Part shown: positions 28,508 to 37,446 of the stretch, piece by piece
How positions within the stretch are numbered: position 1 is the first letter of the stretch
Layout of the letters: every line of letters begins with the position of its first letter
Assembly: GCF_029522115.1 (NCBI RefSeq)
Contig: NZ_JAKWFK010000009.1
Coordinates: 186,001-250,000, forward strand
Reading direction: 5' to 3'
DNA: 64,000 nt
From: Trinickia sp. Y13
GTDB taxonomy: Bacteria; Pseudomonadota; Gammaproteobacteria; Burkholderiales; Burkholderiaceae
Program-made: the position numbers and the translations under genes
The notes under the pieces: generated by a model
What the model was told of the DNA's origin: nothing
Databases searched by the model: none
The model's input: the letters and a program-made list of their open reading frames with translations, nothing else

Positions 28508-29893
28508 ATGATGAAATGCATTTCTTGGATTCGAAGGGTTGCCGTTGGCGGTAGCGGTGGGAACGGTGGCTACGTCGGCAGTTGCGGAACCGGTGATGCC
28601 CGTCGTGGCCTCGTGCTTCGTCGGCACGCGGCGCCTCATGCCATGCCGCGCATGCAGCGAGCGGCAGGGCGATGGCGAGCGATGCTCGCCGGCATGGCGC
28701 TCATCGTGGGCAGCCATGCAGCGCCCGCACACGATATGCGCAATATGCCGGGTATGCACGCGGGCGCCAGCGGGGACGAGACATGTGTCGATCTTTCGCT
28801 GAAGTGCGCGAGCGCCGCCACGCCGTTCTTGGATGCGCGCGGCAAGCTGTGGCTTGCATGGTCGGCGGGCGGCGCCGTATCGATCGCGTCGTCGGTCGAT
28901 GGCGGCCGGCATTTCAGCGCCCCTATCGTGATCGGCCGTTACGGCTCGCGCCTCGACGCGGGTGTCGAAGCGCATCCGCAACTCGCGGTGGACGAGAAGG
29001 GCCGCATGGTCGTGGCCTACAGCGTGTTCAAGGACAAGAACTGGAACGCCCAAGTCTGGGTGGCCACATCGGCCGATGGCCGCGCGTTCTCGGCGCCGCA
29101 TCCGATTTCGCGCGCTGCGGCGAGCCAACGCTTCCCGGTGCTCGCTTTCAGCCGGGACGGCACGCTCTTCGCCGCCTGGATCGACAAGCGCACGGTGGTG
29201 CAGGCGGGTAAGCGCGGTCTCGTGCAACCGGGCGCCGCGATCGCTTACGCGTGGTCGCGCGATGCGGGTGGGACGTTTTCCGGAGAAGCGATCGGCGAGG
29301 ATCACACCTGCGAGTGCTGTCGCCTCGATGCGGCCGTCGATGGCGCGGGGCGCCCGGTCGTGCTGTTTCGCAAGATTTACGGCGTGGACGAGCGCGATCA
29401 TGCGGTGCTGACGTTTTCGCAAGACCATGCGCCGCTCCCGGCGCGCCGAGTGGCGGTCGATCGTTGGCATATCGAGGGCTGTCCGCATCATGGGCCGGCG
29501 CTCGCGGTGTCGGCGGACGGTGCTTGGCATGCGGCTTGGATGACGGGCGGCGAAGCGCGGCAGGGACTGTTTTACGCGCGCTCGACGGACGAAGGCCGTT
29601 CGTTCTCCGCGCCGCAGCCCGTGGGCGATGACGAGCGTCAGGCCGGACGGCCATCGCTGCTCGCGCGAGGAGCGTCCGTTTGGCTTGCTTGGAAAGAGTT
29701 CGACGGCGAGCGCATTCTTGCGCGCGTGCGGCATTCGAGCGATGCAGGCCGCACGTGGTCGCCGGATCGCACGATAGAGGCGGTGCAAGGCTACGCCGAC
29801 CGGCCGTTGCTCGCTGGCGATGGCAAGCGCGTGTATCTGTCGTGGCTCACGCGCGAGCATGGATACCGGCTCATCGAATTGGATGCATCATGA
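28508..29893 (+). CDS. Exported BNR/sialidase-like beta-propeller protein with metal-ligand motifs
   Basis: A protein of 461 residues if started at the ATG with the strong AGGAGAA site at 28508. Residues 1-45 look unlike an export signal; an ATG at 28643 would give a normal signal sequence (RAMLAGMALIVGSHAAPA). The mature part starts with a Met/His cluster (HDMRNMPGMHAG) and has repeated BNR-type blades (SSVDGGRHFSAP, SADGRAFSAP, STDEGRSFSAP, SSDAGRTWSP). C268-E-C-C271 and C325-P-H-H328 are possible metal ligands. There are no clear sialidase catalytic residues, so true sialidase activity is unlikely. Its stop overlaps the next gene. Probable periplasmic partner of the TonB system. Confidence 0.75.
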   Translation: MMKCISWIRRVAVGGSGGNGGYVGSCGTGDARRGLVLRRHAAPHAMPRMQRAAGRWRAMLAGMALIVGSHAAPAHDMRNMPGMHAGASGDETCVDLSLKCASAATPFLDARGKLWLAWSAGGAVSIASSVDGGRHFSAPIVIGRYGSRLDAGVEAHPQLAVDEKGRMVVAYSVFKDKNWNAQVWVATSADGRAFSAPHPISRAAASQRFPVLAFSRDGTLFAAWIDKRTVVQAGKRGLVQPGAAIAYAWSRDAGGTFSGEAIGEDHTCECCRLDAAVDGAGRPVVLFRKIYGVDERDHAVLTFSQDHAPLPARRVAVDRWHIEGCPHHGPALAVSADGAWHAAWMTGGEARQGLFYARSTDEGRSFSAPQPVGDDERQAGRPSLLARGASVWLAWKEFDGERILARVRHSSDAGRTWSPDRTIEAVQGYADRPLLAGDGKRVYLSWLTREHGYRLIELDAS

Positions 29894-30402
29894 GACACAC
29901 GTTGAAATTCCTATTGAGCGCGGCATTGACGCTTGCCTCGGCGTGCTTTCATCCACAAGCGCAGGCGATGCCGCCCAAGCCATTCACGACGCACAGCTTC
30001 GCCGAGATCCGCGCGCGGCACGCGGGCGTTCCGCTCGTAGTCCATATTTGGGCGATGAGCTGCGGTCCTTGCTTGGCCGAATTGCCGAAGTGGGGAGCGT
30101 TCGCGAAGCAGCGCCCGGGCGTGGCGCTCGTGCTCGTGCGCTTCGATCAAGCGCCAGTTGCGGCGAGCGAGGCGCGGCTCGCGCGTGCGGGGCTTGCGGC
30201 CGTGGAAAGCTGGGGTGTCGCGGGCGAGGCCGATGAGTATCTGCGCGCGAGCGTCGATCGTAAGTGGATCGGGGATGTGCCCCGCACGATGTTGATCGCG
30301 CCGGACGGCGACGTGACATCGATCAGGGGCACTGCCGATCTTTCCAGCATCGAGCAGTGGGTGGACCAGGTGAAAGCGGGGCGGCCCGCGCGCGGGCATT
30401 GA
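29890..30402 (+). CDS. TlpA-like thioredoxin-fold protein
   Basis: A periplasmic thiol-disulfide protein of 170 residues: signal sequence (LKFLLSAALTLASACF), then a thioredoxin fold with CGPC at residues 58-61 in IWAMSCGPCLAELPKW and a cis-Pro region in VPRTMLIAPDG. ATGA overlap with the propeller gene makes it the last gene of the unit. It may keep the cysteine motifs of its neighbours reduced; that is an inference. Confidence 0.83.
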   Translation: MRHTLKFLLSAALTLASACFHPQAQAMPPKPFTTHSFAEIRARHAGVPLVVHIWAMSCGPCLAELPKWGAFAKQRPGVALVLVRFDQAPVAASEARLARAGLAAVESWGVAGEADEYLRASVDRKWIGDVPRTMLIAPDGDVTSIRGTADLSSIEQWVDQVKAGRPARGH

Positions 30403-30533
30403 CGACTCGTGCATAGCGCGATTGCGGCGGGCATGCCGGGTCGCCCGGAACACTCGTCGCGGTCTTCAACTCGCGCGTAAGAAAAAATCATGAATGCATG
30501 CTGGCGAGGCTCGTCACTGGGGCTGGTCGGGAT

Positions 30534-32087
30534 CTACTGCTCGGCCAGGCTCCAGTGCCAGGTCTTGGTATTCGCCTGCGCGCCAAACCTGGTCAAGAGC
30601 TCGCGCAGTGCCGTCTTGACCACCTTGCCGGTGCTATTCTTTGGCAATGCTTCGACGACCAGATAGGCCTTCGGCCGTTTGAAGCGGGCGATGCGGTCCA
30701 GACACCATTGGTCGAGCTCTGGCTTGGACAATTGCGCACCCGCCATCGGCACCACGATAGCCACCACTTCTTCTCCCCAGTCAGGATGACTGCGGCCGAC
30801 TACCGAGACTTCACTGACCGCCGGATGGGCAAGCAGCGTGTCCTCCACTTCGCGTGGATAGATGTTGGAACCGCCGCTGATAATCACGTCCTTGATGCGA
30901 TCCTTGAGCGTGAGCTGGCCATGCTCGTCCTGCCACCCAACATCACCCGTGTGCAGCCAACCGTTGCGCAGTGTCGCAGCGTTGGCCGGTGGGTTGTTCC
31001 AGTAACCTTGCATGACCGTGGGGCCGCGCACGAGTACCTCGCCGATCTCGCCCTCCGGCAGCGGATGGCCCTCGGCATCGGCAATGCGAATTTCAATCTC
31101 GGGCAATGGCCGTCCGACCGAGGACAGCACCTCGAGGTCACCGGTGGCATAGGCGGCTGCAATCTCGTCAGGCGACTGCGCGGTAATGGTCATCGGGCTC
31201 TCGCCCTGGCCGTAGATTTGGGCGATTTTCGCGCCCAGGCAATCGAGTGCGGCGACTTCGTCCTCGATATAAAGTGGTGCTCCGCCACTCACGACCACCT
31301 TGAGATTGGATAGATCGGCCTGGGTCCGTCGAACGTGTGCAACGAGACGGTTGAGCATGGTCGGCGCGGCAAAAAAGCTCGGGCGGCAGTGTGCGGCGAT
31401 CAGGCTTGCCAGCTCAGCGACGTCAAAGCCGCCGGAAAGCGGGACGACCTGGCTCGCACCTGCAGCAAGGTGGGGGACGATATAGAGTCCCGAGCCGTGA
31501 GACATTGGGGCTGCGTGGATCAAACTGTCGCCCGGCGAAATTCGGGCAACGGCGCTGGAATATGCTCGGGACATTGCAGCCAGGTTGTGGTGCGAGAGCA
31601 TGGCGCCTTTGGGCTTGCCGGTCGTACCGCTGGTGTAAAACAGCCACGCGATGGCATCGCCGTCGACGTTGGCCACCGGCATGCCCGTCACCTCGAAGAG
31701 CGCGCGGTATTCCGTGGATTCGATGGCGATGGTCCTGGTGTCAAGCACGTCCTGCGTGCTGGAAACGAAACAGACGCGGGCGCCGCTGTCTTGCACGATG
31801 TGGCTGATCTCGCACGGATGCAGCTTTGCATTAATCGGCACGGCGCACAGGCCAGCGTGCCAGATTCCGTATAGCAGCTCGACATACTGTGGGCTGTTCT
31901 TCATAACCAGCGCGACCCGGTCACCGGTATTGAGTCCGAGCTGCTCTCGTAGCCCGCGAGCGCAACGTGCGGAGCGACCGGCGAACTCGGAGAAGGTGCA
32001 GTAGGCATCGGTGCCGTGAAAAATCGCAACCTGATCGGGGTTGGCGCGCGCCGCGTTGATGAGCATGTGGGCGAGGTTGTGATTCAT
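30534..32087 (-). CDS. AMP-forming acyl-CoA synthetase (candidate acetoacetate-CoA ligase)
   Basis: Adenylate-forming ligase of 517 residues. It has the P-loop-like YTSGTTGKPKGAM, the YGQGES region, the A8-type DRIKDVIISGGSNIYPREVE, and the C-terminal catalytic lysine region PKNSTGKVVK. The ATG at 32087 has a GAGGG site; an upstream frame to 32201 is not supported. It is read in the same direction as acxABC, 149 nt downstream. Acetone carboxylase makes acetoacetate, which must be activated to enter metabolism, so this gene could do that. The substrate is inferred from context, not from residues. Confidence 0.85.
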   Translation of the reverse strand: MNHNLAHMLINAARANPDQVAIFHGTDAYCTFSEFAGRSARCARGLREQLGLNTGDRVALVMKNSPQYVELLYGIWHAGLCAVPINAKLHPCEISHIVQDSGARVCFVSSTQDVLDTRTIAIESTEYRALFEVTGMPVANVDGDAIAWLFYTSGTTGKPKGAMLSHHNLAAMSRAYSSAVARISPGDSLIHAAPMSHGSGLYIVPHLAAGASQVVPLSGGFDVAELASLIAAHCRPSFFAAPTMLNRLVAHVRRTQADLSNLKVVVSGGAPLYIEDEVAALDCLGAKIAQIYGQGESPMTITAQSPDEIAAAYATGDLEVLSSVGRPLPEIEIRIADAEGHPLPEGEIGEVLVRGPTVMQGYWNNPPANAATLRNGWLHTGDVGWQDEHGQLTLKDRIKDVIISGGSNIYPREVEDTLLAHPAVSEVSVVGRSHPDWGEEVVAIVVPMAGAQLSKPELDQWCLDRIARFKRPKAYLVVEALPKNSTGKVVKTALRELLTRFGAQANTKTWHWSLAEQ

Positions 32088-32236
32088 GCTTGCCCTCGTT
32101 TCAGGCGTGGGAGTTAAAGTGCGGGTGGATTGGCGAGATGCTCGCGAGGGTGCAACTGCGTCGTTCTCCGTCCAGCAACGCTGCGCCAGGGAAGCAGGCA
32201 AAGCCCGCTCCCCTGCGTTACACGGCCTGTCGGCGG

Positions 32237-32746
32237 TTAGTCAGTGGCGCGCTCGGGCACCGGCAGGTTGACCCACTCCTTGTAAAACGCTTCGATATCC
32301 GGCTCGAAGTCGTGAATCACCGGATACCATGGGGTCGGCGCCTCGACGTCGTGCATCGTGCCGCACTGCGGGCAGTAATACTCGCGATACACCTGCCACT
32401 GGGTATCCGGGGCCATTAGCCTGGGATAGACCTCGGTCATCGACTCTTCCGTGTCGCGCACGTAGATGGCTGCGTGCAGCTTCCAGTTCTCGCGGAAGTC
32501 GCAGAAGGCGTGGCCGCAGTCACACTGGATGACCCATTTCTTGGTCTCGGCCGACTGCACGATATACATGTGTGGGCTGAGCGGCAGGACGATGCGGTCC
32601 GGAAAGTCGACCTTGGCCTGCAGGGCCGCCAGGTACTGCTCGAAGCGGCTGTTGTCCTTGGGCATGGAGAGCATGCGGAAGGTGGTTTCCCAATCGAGGC
32701 TGCCTTCGACGAGGTGGGCGACCTGTTCGTTGGTGTAAGTAGACAT
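32237..32746 (-). CDS. acxC: Acetone carboxylase gamma subunit
   Basis: Smallest subunit of the acetone carboxylase heterohexamer; 169 residues, matching the roughly 20-kDa gamma subunit. It is Cys-rich, with CDCGHAFC and YYCPQCG, which could hold a zinc site. The start has an AAGGAG site and it lies 23 nt after acxB. Identity rests on length, these cysteine motifs and the gene order acxA-acxB-acxC. Confidence 0.9.
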   Translation of the reverse strand: MSTYTNEQVAHLVEGSLDWETTFRMLSMPKDNSRFEQYLAALQAKVDFPDRIVLPLSPHMYIVQSAETKKWVIQCDCGHAFCDFRENWKLHAAIYVRDTEESMTEVYPRLMAPDTQWQVYREYYCPQCGTMHDVEAPTPWYPVIHDFEPDIEAFYKEWVNLPVPERATD

Positions 32747-32769
32747 TTTCTAACTCCTTGATTCGGTGA

Positions 32770-35094
32770 TTACTCTTCGACCTGGACGACGGTGGTGACG
32801 TCGGGCAGCAGGGAGAGGTCCATGCGGTGCTTGGAGCCATAGGACGGCACACCCAGCTCGGATTCGAGCAGTTCCCAATCGGCCGGCAGACTCCAGAACG
32901 CCTTGAACTCGCGGGTGAACTTCTCGGACAGGGCGAAGCTGGTGGCGAACATGTGCTGGACCTGGACGGAGGCGTGCTTGTTGACGATGCGCTCGCGCTC
33001 TTCCTTCATCCACTCGCGGGTCGGCACGGCCCGGGCCAGACGCTCCTTTCGCATTGCAACGCGACGGGCCTGGGTCTTGGCGGCATCCACTGTGAACACG
33101 CCCTTGGCGTCCCGGGTGAAGACGGCGCCGTAGACCTTCTCCGCGTACTCGGCCAGCAAGAACTTTTGGTTGAGGTCAGCCTCGATGGCCTTCGGGTCGC
33201 GGTCGATTGGGTCGCCGAAGCCGGGGCCGCCGCGCAGGTAGTTCAGGTAGAGATCATGGTTGTCGTAGCAGTCCTCGGTGGTGACGCACTGCTTGTCGCG
33301 TTTGACCTTGGCGGTGGCGTCGATGTGGCGCTCGTAGTCTGGACGGGCCGGATCGAAATCGCCGCCGAGCGGCAGGGAGTCGCCGATGGCGATGCGCTCC
33401 TTGAGGCCGGTGTTATGGGCTTCAAAGCGGTAGCCGGTGGCGGACGGGTAGCCGCCCATCATGCCCCAGTCGCTGTTCATGAAGCCGTTGCCCATGAAGA
33501 ACATGGTCCAGTCCTGCGCATTCCATACCATGCGCAGCGTCTCGAAGCCGCAGCCGCCGCGGAATTTGCCGTAGCCGCCAGAGTTGGCCTTGACGTTGCG
33601 GCCCAGGTAGAGCAACGGCTCGGCCATTTCCCAGATCTCGATGTCGCCCATGTCGCCTTCCGGGTTCCAGATGGCGGCTGCGTGGTTGAGACCGTCCTTG
33701 ACGGCGCAGGCGCCGGTGCCGCACGAACTGGCTTCAAAGCTGTTGACCGCGTGGATCTCGCCGTCCTGGTTGATGCCGCCGCCTTGCAGCCAGTTGGATG
33801 TGTTGGCGTTGCCGGCGTTGACCTCCTCCAGGTAGCCGCGGCTGAAGTAGGACTGGGAAAGGCCGCGCCACAGGGCCGCCCAGCCGGAGACCAGGAAGTG
33901 CCAGGCATAGGCGTGACCGGTGCGGCGGTCGTCCGGGTTGCACCAGGTGCCCTTGGGCAGGCGGAACTCGGTGGCGAAATAGGCGCCGTCGTTGATACGC
34001 TGGGTCGGCACCAGAGTCTGCGACATCATCACCCAGATGCCCGAGGTGAAGGCCACCTGGTGGGCGTTGAAAGTGTGCCAGCCCCAGCGGCTCGCACCCT
34101 CGAAATCGAGGCGCCACTTGCCGTCGGGCCGGATGGTCATTTCCACCGGTGAGTGCATGATCGAATCGAGCTTGGCGAAGGCGTTCGACACCTGCACGTC
34201 GTCGTGCTTGAAGGGCACATCGACGAAGGAGACCTTGCGGTACTTGCCCGGCAGGGTCATCGCCTTGACACGGCTCATCAGGCCGCGGCGGCCTTCCTCG
34301 ATGACCTCGAAGCCGAACTTTTCGTAGGCCTCGATGCCGTCGGCGCGGATCACTTCCCCGACCAGCTCGCGGATCATGTGGCAGCCGGCGATGCGGGTCT
34401 TCTCGTCAAGGATCCAGTACTTCGGCGTGCGCACCGAGCGCTGCGACTCGTGCAGCCAATCGCGCAGCGGCTCGTCGTTCACGCCGGTCTTGCGGCACGT
34501 GATCATGTAGCCGTCACCGAAGCGCTGGGTTTGGCCGGTGGACATCGAGCCCGGAGTGACCGCGCCGGTGTCGATGACGTGCGTGACGCCGCCGACCCAG
34601 CCGATCAGCCGGCCTTCCCAGAAGATCGGGACGATGGTGGCGATGTCGCAGGGATGCACGTTGCCGATGGCGCAGTCGTTGGTCGTGAACATGTCGCCCG
34701 GGTTGATGCCGGGGTTGCCTTCCCAGTTGTTCTCGATCATGTACTTGATCGCCGCGCCCATCGTCCCGACGTGGATGATGATCCCGGTCGAGGTGAGGAT
34801 GCAGTCGCCGGCAGCGTTGTACAGGGTGAAGCAGAGCTCGCCTTCTTGCTCGACGATCGGGCTGGCGGCGATCTTCTTCGCCGTCTCGCGGGCGTGGACG
34901 AGACCACCGCGCAGCTTGGAGAACAGTTTCTCGTAGCGGATCGGGTCGCTATCCCGGAATTCGAGCTTCTCGATGCCGTTGTAATAGCCGGTGGAATTGG
35001 TGCGCTCGATGATGCCGTCGCGGAACTGCTTGAGCGTCTGGCCGTTCTTCAGCAGGTCGGCGAAGCCGAGTTCTTTCGTGCTCATCATATTCAT
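32770..35094 (-). CDS. acxB: Acetone carboxylase alpha subunit (hydantoinase B family)
   Basis: Subunit of 774 residues (about 85 kDa) that carries the manganese carboxylation site of acetone carboxylase, the enzyme that makes acetoacetate from acetone, bicarbonate and ATP. The probable metal ligands are H147 and D150 in NVHPCD and H172 and D175 in THVIDTG, spaced as in the hydantoinase B fold. An AAGGAGA site precedes the ATG at 35094. It lies 10 nt after acxA and 23 nt before acxC. Confidence 0.94.
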   Translation of the reverse strand: MNMMSTKELGFADLLKNGQTLKQFRDGIIERTNSTGYYNGIEKLEFRDSDPIRYEKLFSKLRGGLVHARETAKKIAASPIVEQEGELCFTLYNAAGDCILTSTGIIIHVGTMGAAIKYMIENNWEGNPGINPGDMFTTNDCAIGNVHPCDIATIVPIFWEGRLIGWVGGVTHVIDTGAVTPGSMSTGQTQRFGDGYMITCRKTGVNDEPLRDWLHESQRSVRTPKYWILDEKTRIAGCHMIRELVGEVIRADGIEAYEKFGFEVIEEGRRGLMSRVKAMTLPGKYRKVSFVDVPFKHDDVQVSNAFAKLDSIMHSPVEMTIRPDGKWRLDFEGASRWGWHTFNAHQVAFTSGIWVMMSQTLVPTQRINDGAYFATEFRLPKGTWCNPDDRRTGHAYAWHFLVSGWAALWRGLSQSYFSRGYLEEVNAGNANTSNWLQGGGINQDGEIHAVNSFEASSCGTGACAVKDGLNHAAAIWNPEGDMGDIEIWEMAEPLLYLGRNVKANSGGYGKFRGGCGFETLRMVWNAQDWTMFFMGNGFMNSDWGMMGGYPSATGYRFEAHNTGLKERIAIGDSLPLGGDFDPARPDYERHIDATAKVKRDKQCVTTEDCYDNHDLYLNYLRGGPGFGDPIDRDPKAIEADLNQKFLLAEYAEKVYGAVFTRDAKGVFTVDAAKTQARRVAMRKERLARAVPTREWMKEERERIVNKHASVQVQHMFATSFALSEKFTREFKAFWSLPADWELLESELGVPSYGSKHRMDLSLLPDVTTVVQVEE

Positions 35095-35104
35095 GGCGGT
35101 CTCC

Positions 35105-37249
35105 TTACTTCACTTCCTTGAGATGGAACAGGCGGTGTTTGTCGATCGTGGTTTCGAAGCCGTCGGGCACGACGAAGGTCGTGGCGTCGGATTCGATGAT
35201 CGCGGGACCGACGATGTGGTTGCCGGCCTTGAGGGCCTCCATCTTCCAGAGCGCGGCATCCACCCACTTCTTGTGACGGTAGAACGGACGGGTGCCGAGA
35301 TAGGCTTCCTGCGGCGGCGTCGGGCCGGAATTCGGGTCTTCCGGCAGCACCGGCTTCTGGGTTACGACCATGCCGCGCAGGATGGCGCCGGTGATCGAGA
35401 AGCCTAGTTCCGGCGAGCGCGCGGAGCTTGCGTAGACGCGGCCGTAAGTGTCCTCGAAGGCATCGACGATCTGATTCCAGTCGGCGGCGGTGGCGGCACG
35501 GGTGACCGGCGAGACAATTTCGAGGTCGTTCAGCTGGCCCATGTACTGCATCTTGTAGCCGGGAATCAGCAGCACGTCTTCGGGCTTGTAGCCATTGATG
35601 ACGAACTCGTCGATGACCTTGACGGCCAGTTCGGCCCACGCTTCCTGCAGGGTCTGGCAGGCCGCGGCCTTGTCGGCGTCGGGGGCGAGTTGGGCGACGC
35701 CCAGGTCGACCGACTTGTCGTAGCGGTACTCGAAGTCGGCACAGGCGCAGCCGAAGGCGGAAAAGCCGGCCGCCCAGGCGGGCACGACGACGTCCTTGAA
35801 GCCGACGCCCTCGGTGTAGCCGTAGGTATGCACCGGGCCGGCACCGCCGTAGGAGAAGCAGGTGAATTCCGCCGGGTTGTAGCCCTTGGCGCTGATGTTG
35901 GCGCGCAGGTACTCGGACAGGGTGAGGTCGAGCAGCTCGATGACGCCGGCCGCGGCATCCTCGACCGAGAGGCCGAGGGGATCGGCGATCTGTGCCTTGA
36001 TGTGGTCGCGGGCGCGCTGCACGTCGAGCTTGATGGCGCCGCCCAGGAAGTTCTCGGGGTTCAGGTAGCCGAGCACGACGTGGCAGTCGGACACGGACAC
36101 CGTGTCGAGGCCGCTTTCCGGCCAGCACGTGCCGACGCGGTAGCCGGCGCTGTCTGGGCCGAGCTTGATCGACTTGCTATAGGGGTCGAGGCGCACGAAG
36201 CTGCCGGCGCCGGCGCCGACGGAATCCATCGCCACCAGAGGCAGGGACAGGACCAGGCGGGCCATGTCGGGGTCCGACTTGATGGCGAAGTTGCCCTTCG
36301 TGATCAGCGCCACGTCGAAGCTGGTGCCGCCGATGTCGGAGCAGGCGATGTTCTCGTCGCCCAGGTATTCGCCCAGCAGCTTGGAGCCGATGACGCCGCC
36401 GATCGGGCCGGAGACGATGGTGCGGGCGAGTTCCTTGGCCTTCCAACTGATCGTGCCGCCGTGCGTGGCCATCACGCGCAAGTCGAACTTGGCGCCGTGC
36501 TTCTTGAAACGGTCGCTGACTTTCTTCAGCGTCTGGCGCGAGGGCTCGGCGCCATAAGCTTCGAGGATTGTGGTGTTCATCCGGTGGCTTTCTTTGCGCG
36601 ACGGGTAGTAATCCACCGAGGCGAAAACCGGGATGTCCGCCTTCAGCTTCTTCAGTTCATCCTTGACCACATCGCGGGCGCGCAACTCGCTCGCCTCGTT
36701 CTTATGCGACTGCAGCAGGCAGATGACGACGGCCTGGGAGCCGGCTTCCACCAGTTCGCGGGTGGCCTGGCGAACCTCGTCCTCGCGCAGCGGGATGACG
36801 ACCTTGCCCTGCACGTCCGTGCGCTCGGTGACGCCGCGTGTGCGGGAGACTGGCACCAGGGGCTCGTCGTACCGGTGAGTGTTGAGGTGGATGCGGTCTT
36901 CCAGCGCATAGCCCAGATAGCTCTGCAGGGCGCGGCCCATCGAATGGATTTGCTCGAAGCCGCGATTGCAGATCAGGCCCACATCGAGGCCCTTGCGCAT
37001 GAGGATGCGGTTGAGCATGGCGGTGCCGGAATAGACGCAGGTGGCCAGCTCCGGATACACGTCATCGACGGTCCGGCCCCAGTGGGCCAGGGCGTCCTGT
37101 GACGAGTTGTAGATGGCGAGGGATTCGTCTCCGGGATTGCTCTGCGCCTTACCGACCACGAAACGGCCGTCTGAGCGGACGAAGAAGGTGTCGGTCATCG
37201 TGCCGCCGGCGTCGATGCCCATCACCTGCACGCTAGATTGCTGCTGCAT
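35105..37249 (-). CDS. acxA: Acetone carboxylase beta subunit (hydantoinase A family)
   Basis: ATP-using subunit (714 residues, about 78 kDa) that phosphorylates acetone and bicarbonate for the alpha subunit. It starts MQQQSSVQVMGIDAGGTMTD, an actin-fold phosphate-1 motif, and has a second nucleotide motif IACSDIGGTSFDVALI and a GGAGPVHTYGY segment. An AGGAGA site precedes the ATG. It is the first gene of the operon, behind a sigma-54 promoter, and divergent from acxR. Confidence 0.94.
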   Translation of the reverse strand: MQQQSSVQVMGIDAGGTMTDTFFVRSDGRFVVGKAQSNPGDESLAIYNSSQDALAHWGRTVDDVYPELATCVYSGTAMLNRILMRKGLDVGLICNRGFEQIHSMGRALQSYLGYALEDRIHLNTHRYDEPLVPVSRTRGVTERTDVQGKVVIPLREDEVRQATRELVEAGSQAVVICLLQSHKNEASELRARDVVKDELKKLKADIPVFASVDYYPSRKESHRMNTTILEAYGAEPSRQTLKKVSDRFKKHGAKFDLRVMATHGGTISWKAKELARTIVSGPIGGVIGSKLLGEYLGDENIACSDIGGTSFDVALITKGNFAIKSDPDMARLVLSLPLVAMDSVGAGAGSFVRLDPYSKSIKLGPDSAGYRVGTCWPESGLDTVSVSDCHVVLGYLNPENFLGGAIKLDVQRARDHIKAQIADPLGLSVEDAAAGVIELLDLTLSEYLRANISAKGYNPAEFTCFSYGGAGPVHTYGYTEGVGFKDVVVPAWAAGFSAFGCACADFEYRYDKSVDLGVAQLAPDADKAAACQTLQEAWAELAVKVIDEFVINGYKPEDVLLIPGYKMQYMGQLNDLEIVSPVTRAATAADWNQIVDAFEDTYGRVYASSARSPELGFSITGAILRGMVVTQKPVLPEDPNSGPTPPQEAYLGTRPFYRHKKWVDAALWKMEALKAGNHIVGPAIIESDATTFVVPDGFETTIDKHRLFHLKEVK

Positions 37250-37301
37250 ATCTGTCTCCTATCATTGCTTTAATCATCGTGGGGGTCCACGCCGGAGACA
37301 C

Positions 37302-37318
37302 TGCAAAGGGTGTGCCAA
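37302..37318 (-). promoter_or_regulatory. Sigma-54 (-24/-12) promoter of acxABC
   Basis: On the reverse strand the sequence TTGGCACACCCTTTGCA fits the TGGCAC-N5-TTGCA consensus with the GG and GC pairs separated by the obligatory 10 bases. The start of transcription would be near 37291, about 42 nt upstream of the acxA ATG. A sigma-54 activator gene, acxR, lies next door. Confidence 0.85.
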
Positions 37319-37347
37319 GACTAGCTGGCCAAGTGAGAAGCCGGTCG

Positions 37348-37363
37348 TGTGATTGAAATCAAT
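37348..37363. promoter_or_regulatory. CRP-like half-symmetric dyad upstream of acxA promoter
   Basis: TGTGA-N6-TCAAT matches the left half of a CRP site perfectly and the right half in part. It lies about 30 bp upstream of the -24 element. It could carry catabolite control or be chance. Confidence 0.25.
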
Positions 37364-37417
37364 GGGGCGCGCGCATTCTTTAGCGGAATCGCAAGTCGCA
37401 GGTTGTCTATCGGCGCC

Positions 37418-37432
37418 GTCCGGATTCCAGAC
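37418..37432. promoter_or_regulatory. Candidate AcxR enhancer site 1 (inverted repeat)
   Basis: GTCCGG-ATT-CCAGAC, an imperfect inverted repeat about 115 bp upstream of the -12 element, the distance usual for sigma-54 activator sites. Its arms differ in one base from those of site 2. Confidence 0.6.
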
Positions 37433-37446
37433 ACTTGCGTGGCGAT

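Noticed and set aside
28475-29860. 461-codon open frame on the reverse strand
   Set aside because: Antisense to the propeller gene, Arg/His-rich, no domain.
32827-34152. 441-codon forward frame
   Set aside because: Antisense to acxB, with shadow composition.
35690-37102. 470-codon forward frame
   Set aside because: Antisense to acxA, no recognisable domain.
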